This document shows, in pieces, positions 1-11,473 of a stretch of DNA of 64,000 nucleotides. Source of the stretch: Tetrapyrgos nigripes (taxonomy: Eukaryota; Basidiomycota; Agaricomycetes; Agaricales; Campanellaceae); assembly GCA_013368315.1 (NCBI GenBank), contig JAACJM010000108.1, positions 186,001 to 250,000 on the forward strand, given 5' to 3'. Both the position numbers and the translations under genes were made by a program. The first letter of the stretch is position 1; the number at the start of each line of letters is the position of its first letter. The notes beneath the pieces are model-generated. The model had not been told where the DNA came from and searched no databases. It saw only the letters and a program-made list of their open reading frames with translations.

Positions 1-1641
1 GCAAAGCATTGCCTGGAGAGCGACGGGCATAGTATTATTACGTACCGGGAAATTAGGGCAGCCACTGGCAGCCGCCAGAGCTGTGTTACTACTTGAATCA
101 CTTCTGAATTCGTGCTTGATGTCTTCAAGTTCCCGTAAAGTCGTAGAATTTATCTTACACTCCTGGCTGATATCAATCACTTAGAAAAGTCGCAGTGAGA
201 TTCAAAATGAAAGATCGCAGCCAAGTCGCAGCACCGTCACAACGCGCGCTCTGTGTTGTTGAAAGACTAGAACTAAGTGAGTATCTTAAAAAACTCTTGT
301 TTACCTCGTGCCCAGAACACTGCTTCTGTCATTGCACCCTGAATACCTAGAGAACAATCAAAGGACAATTCGCGCCAAATTCGCGCAGTACTTACGGGCG
401 TCGGTTGAAGGTTCCCGACGTCGACCCGGTCTGGTCCGGAATGAGACTAAGTGCTTATTCAAACTCCGACAACCCATACCACCATCTCCTCCTCTGCAGT
501 GTTCTCGATTTCCCCAGCTTTTGCCATTGTTTCCAACCTGAACCCAAGCCCCGAAACCGAGGGAAGACTCGAGTGCAATGCGGAAAGTGTAGGACACTGG
601 AATATGGAGCATCAGTACCATACTTTTACGACGTGAGTCCTGGTTTTCCCTATAAGGTTTTGCTCGCAATTATCGTTATGACAGCTTTTTTGTATGTACA
701 TCTCTCTGCATCGAGAATGACGTGGACCTTGCAACCTTGGAACTTCCAGCAGAGGATAAGCCTGAAGGAATATCGGGCCAAACAACGGTGTGTTTCTCTG
801 ACATACATACTTTCATTCCATGCACCGTTATTGACTTGATTTCGTCGTCTTTCCTATTCTTATGTTCAGATGAATGTATGCGTCATCCCCCCGTCAGCGG
901 TGGCACGAAGATCAAGGTATGCTCAATAGGTCAAAGTCCGAGTCTGCTGTCGGCTTCGATGTCTTCTTATCCCTATCATTCCTTTCGTTTATATAACTCA
1001 ATTTTTAGAGCAAATCTTTTCACCAGCAAAGCTAGTATGCCCGAACTACCAGCGCTCTCTCGTTGCTATCGTTGCACCCGGAAGTCTACCGTAGCTGCGG
1101 TTTGGTCAGCTCTACCCCATATGTGTTTTCTTTCCCTCTCGTCTTACTAGTTTCGTCTTACTAACTTATTTCATAGTGAGGCTAACTACAGCCAAGGGCG
1201 ATAAATTACTCTACGTCGACGCGTAAACGAGTCAACTCTCATACGGAATGCAACATCTAAGGGGTTTCGGTTGGGTTCCGAGGGCGCCCATGGACGCGTG
1301 TTCTGCAAATCTTTAGCTTCGTCTTACCAATCGTCGCACTATCGGCTGATGGCCGAATTCTGTAAATGGCTCGCTGTACAATTTCAAGAACAGGTGAGTC
1401 ATTGAACATACGCCTTGAGCGTTCAGCGGATGTATGCATATCAGTTACAGTTTAGGAGAGTTTGTATGTGACCGGACGTTTAGTCATCTAGGTGTGGCTT
1501 GAAGCTCGTCACCCTCAGGTGTCGTATTATCAATGTTCATATTGTCCAGCATCCACCTCTATCGTTTTTACTCTGGGTAAGTTCTTTCTGATGCTTATAA
1601 ACAGGCAGCCAAATGTCGACAATTGGTATCAAGTCACATCC
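1..1641. other. Left edge: no gene I can name
   Basis: There are short open stretches on the + strand between about 405 and 1060. GT-AG boundaries could join them: a possible donor near 632, an exon at about 718-788, and an exon at about 872-916 ending before a GTATGC donor. The conceptual protein matches no family I recognise. No signal peptide or domain motif is visible. This may be the 5' part of a real but unrecognised gene, or chance. I see nothing in 1-300 or 1150-1640. Confidence 0.2.
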
Positions 1642-2448
1642 ATGTTCAAGTTCAACAGCCTTTTGCTCACTGCTCTTCTCCTGGTTCCCACTTTGGCTGC
1701 CAGTGTGGCTCGTCGAGAAGATCCTCAGGGATGTGCAGACCTCCTACCGGATTTCAGTGCTTTGCCGTGAGTCTTTCTCCATATCAACACTGCGACGTGG
1801 TCATAAATTCTAATATATACTGCATATAGGAATACGACAAGCAGCGGAAAATTCATGATTCTCGTGAATATCCAGGCGGTTGAAGGCGGGGTATGTCAGG
1901 CAGTGTAGGCTTTCCTTTACTTTTGACGCTTACTACTATGTTTCTCAGGAAGCGAGATTGGAAGAGGTCCTGGAAAACATTCAAGCATTCGTGGCTACGG
2001 GTGCTGAGCCTGATACTGTACGTTTAGCATCATCGTAAATTTGGGTGTATTGTGCGGGTGCTGATCAAATACATAGCTTACTTATCGTCCAACTCGTGTA
2101 GTGGATGACAACGGTAACCCCACTGGTGCGTATGTCAGCATTGTAAGTGTCGATTCTTTCAAACCCAGAAAGAGACTTATGTGTCACGTCCTTGTCCTAT
2201 AGGAGGAGTACACAGGTATGTCATCCGGAATAGTTTGGTAGAGACAGAAAACTGACATTTCGTTCATTTGTGTTGTAGATAAGAGTGCTCTAGTGGCTCA
2301 TTTGCGGAGTCCAGCAGGCTGTCAATTTTTGCGAGAATCGCCTACTTTGATTGCTTCACAAACCATTACAGTAGTAGACGGTAAGTTCTTCAATGGCGGT
2401 AGCGCGAATACTATATGGTCTCATTGCCTTCTGATCACAGAGTTCTGA
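1642..2448 (+). CDS. Small secreted protein with an antibiotic-biosynthesis-monooxygenase (ABM)-like fold, copy A
   Basis: Seven exons (1642-1766, 1830-1890, 1949-2017, 2077-2142, 2203-2215, 2279-2380, 2441-2448) join in frame to 147 residues. Residues 1-20 form a hydrophobic signal peptide. After a Cys-containing linker, the segment starting 'GKFMILVNIQAVEGG' and continuing through 'EEVLENIQAF', 'AEPDTLTY' and 'EEYTDKSALVAHLRSP' has the strand-helix-strand rhythm and the conserved Ala-x-x-x-H-x-x-S stretch of ABM/YgiN-type dimeric alpha/beta barrels. Family members are small enzymes or binding proteins for aromatic or quinone-like substrates, often made as dimers. A secreted form is less usual and its substrate is unknown. 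The start is the only Met in front of a signal peptide. A paralogue with the same exon layout lies at 7954-8835 on the other strand. Exon 5 is only 13 bases. The gene call is firm; the ABM assignment is inference from pattern. Confidence 0.8.
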
Positions 2449-2635
2449 GCTCCTACTATCAATTATCTGGATGCCTATTACTCGAAACGATAGCGTACCT
2501 TTCTTCAGCTGTACATCTCGTTCTAGGCAGACTATAAAATGTTGATCCCAAAAACCGTGATATCGCAGAGTGGACGATTTTCTAAAGTTAAAAAGCGAAA
2601 AGAGACGGTACGTATACAAGGTATGTATATATTTT

Positions 2636-3436
2636 CTAAAACTTTTCATACTTTTCCAAACTCTTCAAGAAACGTCCCCATCTGCCGTTACTCCAGCTCG
2701 ATACGTCCTTCCATTCTTCACTATCAACGCCAAAGCAAACTCTCATCCATATCAAGTAACCTCCCAACGCAAAATCTGCAAAAGTAACGGTGTCGCCCAT
2801 GATGAAGCTATCTCCTTTCTCAAACCATTGCTGATCCATCATATCAAACCCTTCTTCAATCTTTTTCCACTCTGTCGTTTTCTTTTCACCTCTTGGAGAC
2901 AGCTCCTCCATAGAGACCGAACTTTTTCTCCGGAAGTAAGGATCGCTTGCTGGGTTCAAGATCCATAAAGTCGCCGGAAGCAGGAATGGGAGAAGAGGCA
3001 ACAAGTGGGGCCAGTCTACGAGGTCATTCCACGGTGCCTGGACCGTGCGAGCGCGAGGCGGGAAGAGAGTGGGTTTGTCTGGGTAAGTATCGTCGAGGTA
3101 TTTGGCAATCAGAAGGGCATCGCTGATTCCTCGTTTGGTTTTAGGGTCCCAGATCGCGGGTAGGGTGTAGTGAGGCTTTCCATCACGTTGGCTAGTCGGT
3201 GCTATCCCAAGTTTTTGCATCTCCTGCGCGATGTCAGGATATTCAATCCAGACAACTTTGTACGGGATGCGCTTGTAGTTCAGACAGTAGCTGCGTGTAT
3301 GATCGGTAACGTCAAGCTTCCGACTGATATCATGGCCAGAGCCGAATACTTACCGAGTTTTCCAGGTATTAGGAGACCATGCACCAACCTTTGCTGACGG
3401 GATGTCGTAGAAGATAATTTCGTTCTCTTCTGGCAT
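2636..3436 (-). CDS. Glutathione S-transferase, fungal UstS/etherase-like class
   Basis: Two exons (3354-3436 and 2636-3290) give 245 residues. The N-terminal thioredoxin-like half begins with 'EIIFYDIPSAK' and contains 'WSPNTWKTRYCLNYK', the glutathione-site signature of the fungal GSTs related to bacterial beta-etherases (GSTFuA and UstS-like proteins). It continues through 'YTLPAIWDP' (the cis-Pro loop) and 'SDALLIAKYLDDTYP'. The C-terminal half is helical and includes 'GDTVTFADFALGGYL', the usual GST C-terminal motif with the conserved Asp. Such enzymes conjugate or reductively cleave aromatic compounds in the cytosol and are expanded in wood- and litter-decaying fungi. The intron falls inside the signature and is supported by the clean CG|C Arg codon. 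It converges tail-to-tail with the ABM gene, about 190 bases away. Length is normal for the class; no defect seen. Confidence 0.88.
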
Positions 3437-4024
3437 ATTTCAAGAGGAGCAAGGAAAGAATGCCTCGTTCCAGACTCGTTCTTCCCTTATAACCCTCACA
3501 ATCTTTATAAGCCCACCAACAGAAGTATGACCTGCTTGGTAATGCCATGCGGTCAGGCCTCCGGGTGCGACTATAGTTTGTACTAAGCCTACCACGCAGT
3601 CGTCGCCTTGCTCCCGGCCCCGGCCAGTGACAGTGATGTTATTGCCCGGATCCTGCTCGGCAGGCAGGGTCGTGGACTCGTGCTTGATATCGATGGTACT
3701 TTATGGAGATAATTTCCGCGTTCTGCTTCTCCGTTGGCTTTTGCCTTGTATTACCTTCATATTGCATTTTGGGTCTTTCATTTCTTCTTTCTTCACGGCG
3801 CCTCCGACGTTACTTTTGACTTTACTTTCACTCAAATTCTTATGCCTGGCTATCATTATCCTTCATATACCCTGCCTACATCCTTATCTCGCCATTTAAG
3901 AGATATCTGCATGTTAATTCTAATATTTCTTGGACAATGGGCAGTAGTACAGGCCATAGAGTACAGCCAGTGCCATATGTTGTCTCTACATAGTGACGAT
4001 GTCTGTACGATCCGTACATTATCT
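3437..4024. other. Intergenic, upstream of the GST gene
   Basis: 588 bases between the GST start and the 3' end of the next minus-strand gene. It should hold the GST promoter and the thaumatin-like gene's 3' UTR. Open frames here have no recognisable product. Confidence 0.5.
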
Positions 4025-4876
4025 TTAAGCACAGAAAGTAATAGTAATGTCAACCTGAAGGAAGAACGAGCGTCAGTAATGTATTGGATAACGACACGAA
4101 AAACTTACATTGGCGACAGTACAGATAAGTCCCGTTCTAGTCTCAGAGGCTGAGTGGAATGCCTCTGGGCAGGTTGCCGATTGACCTATAGTAGACAGTC
4201 AATCAACTACCCCAACTACTCTGGGCTTTGATCCAGATACTTACAAGTCAAGCTCGCTCCATCGCAACCATTGGTGTACGCAATTCCAGCCGAGACCGAG
4301 AATGTGTGGCTAAGTGATAACGCAGGCCCGAAAGTGTCAATGGCAATGCATATGAAAGTCTGGAACGACCTGGGCAAATACGTACGGAGGAATCAAAGAG
4401 ATGTCACAACTCGAAATGTTGTTACTGAGCTCGAGCTCGATGAGGGTACATCCCTCGCCGTTGGGTCCACAGTTGCCTATAAGTAATGGGGGGCACTCAG
4501 CTAGCAACTTTGATTGTAGTGAATGGGATCCGAACCAGTCTGGAGGAAACTACGCGTACGTAGTAGTTCAGATCCAGTAGTCAGCGAGCGTCTTTTCTCA
4601 AGTTGGATTACAAGGAACTTACGCAATAGCACCATCAAGAGGACCATTGATAGTGAAATCAGCACCAGTAGAAAGGATTCGTCCATCCAGGACGAGAGTT
4701 GGCTGTGAGATAGGAGTCGAATTAGTTGTGGAGTCTATGGAACAGAGAGTTGGAAGACCGTCACTGACAGTACCAAAGCCACAATTATTAACGAAATGGA
4801 CAGTGTGCGTCTCAGCATTTACAGACGCTACTAGAGCAGCGAGGGAAACAATGGAGAGGGACTTGAAAGAGAACAT
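4025..4876 (-). CDS. Small secreted thaumatin-like 'glycopeptide' protein
   Basis: Six exons (4623-4876, 4536-4549, 4386-4476, 4245-4309, 4109-4185, 4025-4054) give 176 residues. A signal peptide ends near 'VASVNAETHTV'. The mature part follows the pattern I know from basidiomycete small secreted proteins usually labelled glycopeptide or thaumatin-like: 'VHFVNNCGFG', 'LDGRILSTGADFT', 'PLDGAIAFLQTGNCG', 'GCTLIELEL', 'DISLIPPHTFSV', 'YTNGCDG', 'CPEAF' and a terminal 'VDITITFCA'. Cysteines are spaced for several disulfides. These proteins are extracellular; their role (wall binding, antifungal defence, effector-like) is not settled. Exon 2 is only 14 bases, fixed by reading frame on both sides and by the conserved 'LQTGNCG' across the junction. 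No lesion seen. Confidence 0.82.
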
Positions 4877-6114
4877 GGCTGCTTTCGAGGGGCGGCGGGG
4901 GTAGTCTACCAGAAGAGCGGACTAGAGTGAGTCCACCATAGATGTTGAGTAGAGTATTTATACTCGTCGTAGCTGTCCATCGTCCCAAGTTCATGTTGTG
5001 ATAGATATCCATCGAGATCGGTTTTAAAATACGACACCTTGATAGCTGAAATTTTGAAAAGCGGCCTCACAATCCCATGCCTGGAAGTAGCTAGTACACT
5101 CTTTGAATACTTATGTCTTGATGTGTATCTTGTTCATCATGCCAGAGCTTCCATTGTTGAGGGGTAGATGTAAATCAGCGGCCATGAATTGCTTTGGAAT
5201 TGCTGAGCCGGCCTACGACATGCACTATATTTATATATACTAGCAGCACGCGGAACGATGAGACTTGTGCTTGAATAGCAAGACAGAACTTAGAACTCAG
5301 TCCGCTGCGGGATTTGGACAGACTGATCCAGAGGTTGCCTAGTTTCAGACGCGGCAAGCTGACGCCTCCTAGTGGTGAGTTACGAGTCCTACTTATAGGA
5401 CGAGTGTCTTATTGTGAGCTCAAACCGCATTTTTCGTATCCCGGGAAAATATATCCTATTCCGTCAGCTCGGCAGACTCGGTACCAAGCTTCTCCGCAAA
5501 TTCTCCGTCAACTTTCGTCGAGCAACGAACTAGTGACCAGTGCCCAGTCCATGACCCACATCTACCTCTTCAGAGTCTATTACATTTTGTGCAATGGGAT
5601 GAGGACTCGTACCTGCCGCTGTATATAGTGGCCCGCACCGACATATTACATCGACTACGTAGTACAGGACCACAGGTAACGGATCATTTTCAAGCAATTT
5701 TCAAGATACAGGTCTGTCACCTGAGTGCGTTCGCTCCACTTCAGACTAAGATAAATCTTTTCAAGCAGGCAAGCGATTTCCAAGACGCCAGTGGAAGGAG
5801 GAAAGAAAGGGCTGTTGATTGGTTGACAAACCTGTGCAAACACGCGTCTTCTCTTGTTTACCGTCATCTTTGCAGCGGCAGGGGACCAGAACTACGCGAT
5901 AACGTGTCTTTGGTAAGTCAAATGGTCTTTGAAGTTTGAACATTATTACAGCCTTGCTGACTCAGTTTTTACACGCCATTGCGCCATTAGACGCGTCAGC
6001 CGATCGCCAGTGCCAGTTTGCAACTGGGACGGAACTTGAAGCGATACAAGGGTTTCTCGCCTTCCACATAACTTTCACATCTCTCCGACTAATGCCTCGG
6101 AGCTGCTTGACTTC
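4877..6114. other. Intergenic between divergent genes
   Basis: About 1.2 kb that should contain the promoters of the thaumatin-like gene (minus) and the F-box gene (plus). Short open frames at 5314-5939 lack family motifs and consistent splice sites. I see no repeat. Confidence 0.5.
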
Positions 6115-7660
6115 ATGACAACAGAGGAAACAAGAATGGAGACCTTATCGAATGCGATGGGTGATTTCCCGGACGAAAAGGACGAGGAGCCCTCGAATTG
6201 CAGACGTAGGATCGCTCTCATCCAGGACCTTTCTCCGATCAGGAGACTCCCGCTTGAGCTATTGACCGAGATATTCCTGTGCTACATTAACGATCGTCGA
6301 GCATCACGACCCTCAGACAAATTCGACCCCGTCGCACATCTATTTGCTTCTCTTCCTCCTTCACTCCTTCTATCCCAAATTTGCTCATCTTGGAGGAGCA
6401 TTCTTCACAGCACTCCATCTATAGTCGTATATTCCGATTCTGATCATGAAACCAGGCCAGAAATTTCCTCCCAGCGAAGTGGTAGCAGATTGGTTGGACC
6501 GAAGTGCAGGTCTTTCGCTCGAAATCTTCCTCCATGTCGTTCCTGAGCTTCAACCAGCATTTCAAGAACCGTCGGATCTAGATAGCCTTCTTCAGTCTTC
6601 ACAACGGTGGAAATGGCTCATACTAGACCTCGCTCCTACGTTCGTCGAGCGCTTGCTGACTCGTGCTGAGCTCAATTTCGCGATGTTGGAGATTTTTTTG
6701 CTGGTGGTCCCTTGGATCTATTCACCGACAAAGCGATGGACAGCTCTAGAAACTGCATCATCCCTACGCCATGTCGGTGTACGCACCCCTCTATCGCATT
6801 CAGTCATCTCCTGTCTCGCTTTCCCTACTTCGCATATCACCAACTTCAGATTTCAGGGAGGTTCGCCCAATGTACTCACAGACCTCATTACGTCTTGTCC
6901 TCTTCTCAAGATTTGCCAGCTCTCAATTCCCGGCTGCGACGAAGAGGATTTCAGAGTCCGGGAACCTGTGGAGTTACGTCATCTTGCAGATTTGGAAATC
7001 TGCTTTGAGACTGACACAGGACTCCCAGAGTTCTTCGACGCCCTTACACTCCCATCCCTCCGAGTGCTCGATATGGAACACTCGGAGGATGTAGACGAAG
7101 ATTCCGAAAATCCAGCTCTCTTCCCCGCCTTAATGTCCCTCCATGCTCGGTCGCGATTCAAACTAGAGGTAATGCTTCTAGAACGAATGCCCGAGCTACA
7201 TACCGAAAATCTCATCGACTTGCTCCGCGCGAACCCCATTATCGAGATGTTCAATGTTGATCACTGTCGCACCAGCATATCCGAATTGACCAAGACATTC
7301 CTCGCCACTACGCATACCCCAGTCGTTGCTCCTAATCTCGTAAAACTTGGTATTGACGAGGAAGAGGAGTTTCTTTCCCGAGAAGACTTTGATAACGTCG
7401 TCGACATGGTCATCTCCAGATGGAAGCCGTATCCTCCAGATGCAGATTTTGTGGTTCAGTCCCGAAACGCCAATTGGGGTTTTGGCGATGTAGGGTCAAC
7501 TTTCAAATGGCCTGTGCGTAAGCTTCAAGAAGGTGTTTTCCTGCGTGTTGGCTTTTCGGTGAAGGATGATGACAGTACCTTGCAGAGACTTAGAGCGGTG
7601 GAATCGGAAGGGATGCCTTTGCTGTTTGACAGTTTCGTTGCTGAAGAGGCTGACGAGTAG
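6115..7660 (+). pseudogene. F-box / leucine-rich-repeat-like protein with a frameshift
   Basis: The N-terminal part (from 6115) carries an F-box of the type common in Agaricales: 'LSPIRRLPLELLTEIFLCY', then 'PPSLLLSQICSSWRSILHST'. F-box proteins bind Skp1 and recruit substrates to SCF ubiquitin ligases. The frame then changes near 6424. The rest continues in the next frame from 'PGQKFPPSEVVADWLDRS' to the stop at 7660, with irregular leucine-rich segments. The family normally has a Trp right after the F-box ('STP.IW'); here the bases at the shift read as though two bases of a TGG codon were lost. I could find no intron of normal size that restores the frame. A joined product would be about 514 residues. 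It may be a young pseudogene, an assembly error, or an unusual splice. No other break is visible. Confidence 0.7.
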
Positions 7661-7953
7661 ACGGTGTTTGAACTGTAGTGTTCCTAGTGTTGCTGCAGTA
7701 TCAGTGAACTATGATTTCCTTTGCTGTTGCTAGTCTTCATTTTTCAACTTGGTTTTCGACGTTGTTTACTGACCGCGTATCGTCGACAGTTTGAGTTTGA
7801 CGGTATTACAATCGCTGGTGTCACTTATGATAAAATGATTGCACAAGCAGCTGGTCTAGTAGTATTTACTCTAGAGAAATACATAGTACTGTAAGGGCCG
7901 TAAATTCTTGAATATTAACATAAGTGATTGATACAGTGACATTGAGCTGAGGC

Positions 7954-8835
7954 TCAGAACTCTGTTTTCAAAAGGAAAAAGGAAGTGAGCCCTCGCGATC
8001 TCAGCTGTAGCGCCGCACCGGGATGACTTACCGTCTACTAACGTGAGGTTTTGTGAAGCAATTAGACTAGGGCCCTCCCTCAACAACCTACAGCCGGCAG
8101 GACTGAGAAGATGTGTGATGAAAGCCTCTTTATCTATGATAACGCAAAAAGATAAAGATAAAGAAAAAGAACTGTTAGCTCTGTGTTATTTTCGGTAGAT
8201 ATCTGGATGGAGGACATACCAGTGAACTCTTCCTACAATATGACATAGATGTGAGCCTGGCTTCAAACAGTAAACAGGAAAGAGGTTTGAAACTTACAAT
8301 GACGGTATAAAATCCTGTAGGATTGCCATCCTGACCCAGTTCACGAACCGAACGATGAGTGAGCTGTTTAAAATTGGCAATACATTGCGCATGCATTCTT
8401 CAGTCCAAATTTACAGTCAAGACTCAGCGGAAATGCTCACCGTATCAGGCTCTGCTCCCGACTTTACGAAGTTGTCGATGTTACTGATGACATCTTCCAG
8501 TTCAGCTTGCTAGAAATAATGTCAGTTTTCCTACGATAAAGTCCGACGAACCAAGATAGAGGCTGACTGGTGACATACCTTTCCTTCAATAACCTGTACC
8601 CTGATGAAAAACATGAATTTCCCGCTGCTTGTCGTATCCCTATATTTGAGACATGTCAAAAATGAGGAAGGTCCAAATTGGCTGATTGAAACACCACGTA
8701 CGGGAAAGCGCTGGCATCTGGCAACAGGTCCTCACAAGATTGGGTACCGTTGCTAACGTCGTATTGACGAGGGATAGCGGCTACCCAAGCGGGGAACAAG
8801 AGAAGAGAGGAGAGGAGAAGGCTGTTAAATAGCAT
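7954..8835 (-). CDS. Small secreted ABM-fold protein, copy B (paralogue of 1642-2448)
   Basis: Seven exons (8702-8835, 8579-8639, 8441-8509, 8298-8363, 8220-8232, 8032-8133, 7954-7961) give 150 residues. Exons 2 to 7 are exactly the same lengths as in copy A (61, 69, 66, 13, 102, 8), and all intron phases match. A signal peptide 'NSLLLSSLLLFPAWVAA' precedes 'DLLPDASAFP', 'TTSSGKFM', 'GAEPDTLTHR', 'DGNPTGFY', 'EEFTDKEAFITHLLSPAGC' and a terminal 'VDEF'. By eye the mature parts are about 60% identical, so this is an old tandem-type duplication now in inverted orientation. The two proteins differ mostly at surface-type positions, so both are probably functional. The 5' flank on this strand is a purine/pyrimidine-skewed tract (about 8836-8890). 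Confidence 0.82.
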
Positions 8836-9471
8836 GACTGAGATGAAGATGAGGATGATGAGGATGAGGATAATGAGGAATGAGTATGGTGTTGCTGATT
8901 TATATCCATCGTAAGAGTAATAACGGTTGACGAACGCCGGTCGATTGACAACGATTCACCCATTTACCCATTTACCCAAAGCAGATGCCATGCAACACCG
9001 CTTTGCAGCTTTTGCTTTGGATCCAGCCTAAATAAATGATGGTTATCAGTTACCACTTCTTTCAAACTTCGATGCCTAACAGTAACACACCTCGCAGATC
9101 GTACGTGCCTGTCGGCATAAGCCAACAATGCGTCTATAACAGCTCAATGTACTACAGAGCCCGAGCAAACCTAGCTGTCACTGGGTCACTGGCGTCGGAA
9201 ACATACAATAATTAGTCTCAAGTACATATGATACACCTAGATGCAAGCAATTCCTAGTGATACAGCATACTACTTTCTCTACTTCACAGACGTCAGTCAG
9301 CGTTCATATTGCACTAACAATCTCCATGCATGCCCATGCCCATGTCGGATCCGAGTCCATTGTCCCTGCTAACGTTGACTTTGAGCCAACCAGGACCCGC
9401 TCTGCAACATCGAGCATTTCTTTGGCACTAGGTCGCCTCTACCCCTAATCTCTAGGCTCTAATATCCATGA
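8836..9471. other. Intergenic, 5' region of ABM copy B
   Basis: Contains a GA-rich run at about 8838-8885 just upstream of the ABM start (pyrimidine-rich on the coding strand, as is common in fungal promoters). Nothing else is recognised up to the stop of ATG14. Confidence 0.45.
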
Positions 9472-11473
9472 TCAAAAGTCCACTTCATCCTCCTCCTCAA
9501 CCAAATCCCACTCTTCTTCCTCCGTTGGAGGTTTATCCCTGTCCCTGTCCCTACCCCACCTCCCACTCCGAATAACGTCCTTCGCCAGCGAAACACTCGA
9601 TCTTCTCCTCGAACTATTAGAGCTTGGACTTCCAGGCATGGATACTAGTGCAGGTCTAGGTCTGCCACTAGAGCCGGGCGTAGAAGTAGGTGAATCAGCT
9701 GGAAAGGGGGCTACCGTCGTCGAAGCCGATATTGAGGAAGACGATGACCTGGTACCGGTGAGGCTGGTAGCAGGTGGTGAGGTGGGAGCAGAGGAATTTG
9801 ATGAGGCTGTAGAAGTAGAAAACCTCCGCATAACTGCTTCTCGTCTCTTTGGTCCTCTCGCAGTAGCTTGGAGTAGTTGACCAAAGTCTAGCTGAAATTG
9901 GGGTGGAGTGGGTGGTGGAAGAAAAAGTCGAGTTTCGTGCGAACGTCTAGAAAGCAAAAAGAAATTACTCAGAACTCAGCTCGCAGAGGAAAGTCACAAT
10001 GACGCTTACCTCCCTAGCTCGGGACTACAACATACCGCCCACAAATTCCCTAGGACATCTCCTGCTTGGGCAAGTGGGATATCCACGTTTTGCGTATAGG
10101 CGAGGTAAGAGACATTGTAGATCAACATCGCCAGAGCAGTCGTAAATGAAGGAACAGTGATATCTCTGTCCTTTGCTGTTGTGTGAAGGACGGAATCTGC
10201 CAAGTCTTCCTTCTGAGTGAATGTCGATGTCGATGTCGGCGCCGCTGGAGAAGAAGATATTATTGTAGATTGTGTAGGTGTACGGTCGACATCGACCGCG
10301 TCGGTAGCCCTCTTCGACTTTGACTTGCGTTCAGGGCTGATGGTAAGGTATTCGTATTCCGTCGATTCGGAAGAGTCTGCGTCAGCGTCTCCTTCCGATT
10401 CGGAAGCCTGTGGTGGTAAGAGCGGAGAAGAGGAATTGGTAAGATGAAGAGGGTATTTGGAGTGCCATCTACATAAAACGAGTCAGTGAAACGCCTGCGT
10501 CAGCTAGAGTAAAAATTGAAAACTCACCTGGCCCACTCTCCACTAGACCCTCCGTACCCTCTGATACTCCCAATCCATGGGACACCCACACCTAGTTTCC
10601 TTCCACTCCAAGTAACCTGAAAAGGCATCTTCACTCCCAAATAAAACCCAACCAGCTCAACGAATCGTATCGTATTCGTCAAAACCGCGTTTATATGCTC
10701 GGTAGGATATCGTTTGACGTCACCCGGAACTGGCAGCACCAAGTTGGCTATACTCCACTCTCCAGAGACGCCTGGGCGTCCATTCATAGATGGTCGTCCG
10801 CCTAATTGGACGATGTTGAAGACTTCGACGAGTTCTGCGATGAGAGCCGTCCTTGCAAGATGGAGAGCGTTGTGTAGTTGAGCGAGTGAAGTATTGTATT
10901 GGTTGATAAGAGGCGTGAGTGATGAAGATGTGTTTGAGGAAGGGCTCGGTGGTAGTGCATGTATAGATGACGAGAGCCCGGGTAATGAACCGGGCATGGT
11001 GATTGAAGTGGAAGGTGGGGCAAAGTTGGAGGACGATTGGATCTTGGCTGCAGAAAGAGCTTGTCTTCGAGTAGCAAGAGTTTCCCGTAGACTTTGCAAA
11101 CGCGCACGCTCTGTAGGAGAGCATGAAGATATCGTGGCCGTAGCAGATGAAACAGCACATACTCTTGTCGTTGTCTTTCCTCAGTTTTGCCAGTCCAGCC
11201 TTCAGTTCATCCACTCTAACTTGCATGGTAGAAACATTGGCTCTTCTTTCCCGTGCACCTTTGACAGACTCCAGACCGCGAGTGGCTCTGACTATGGCTT
11301 CATCTCGTTCAGTGGAGAGTTTTTGGGTTTGTAGACGGTAATCTTTCACGCTATGCATGGCTATCAGTACCCTCGAGTATTATAAAGATGACTTTTATAT
11401 TTACTCACCGGTTTCCGATACACTTTTCGCAGTAGAAGTGTTGTTGTCTATAATGGCAGCCCTGGCATTCCAT
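9472..11473 (-). CDS. ATG14: Autophagy protein Atg14 (PI3-kinase complex I subunit)
   Basis: Five exons (11409-11473, 11163-11350, 10528-11110, 10010-10468, 9472-9946) give 589 residues. The N-terminus holds two Cys pairs (C3-x2-C6 and C15-x2-C18, around 'HFYCEKC'), like the zinc-ribbon start of Atg14/Barkor. A long coiled coil with 'RVDELKAGLAKLRK' and 'RLQSLRETLATRRQ' follows. The conserved core reads 'ARTALIAELVEVFNI', 'WSIANLVLPVPGDVKRYP', 'INAVLTNTIRFVELVGFYL', then 'LAMLIYNVSYLAY' and 'CCSPELGR'. Atg14 targets Vps34-Vps15-Vps30 to the phagophore assembly site to make PI3P during autophagosome formation. The C-terminal tail is Ser/Pro-rich and ends in an acidic 'EEEEWDLVEEE', which fits an Atg8-interacting motif (W-x-x-V/L with acidic flanks). 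A Ser/Asp/Glu-rich insert lies in exon 4. All exon phases agree; no defect. Confidence 0.85.

Noticed and set aside
5314..5939. Open frames upstream of the F-box gene
   Set aside because: No family motif, no signal peptide, no consistent splice sites; composition like intergenic DNA.
2636..8835. Coordinated gene cluster of ABM, GST and secreted protein genes
   Set aside because: Mixed orientations and an F-box gene in between; the paralogous pair is real but functional linkage of the rest is not supported.
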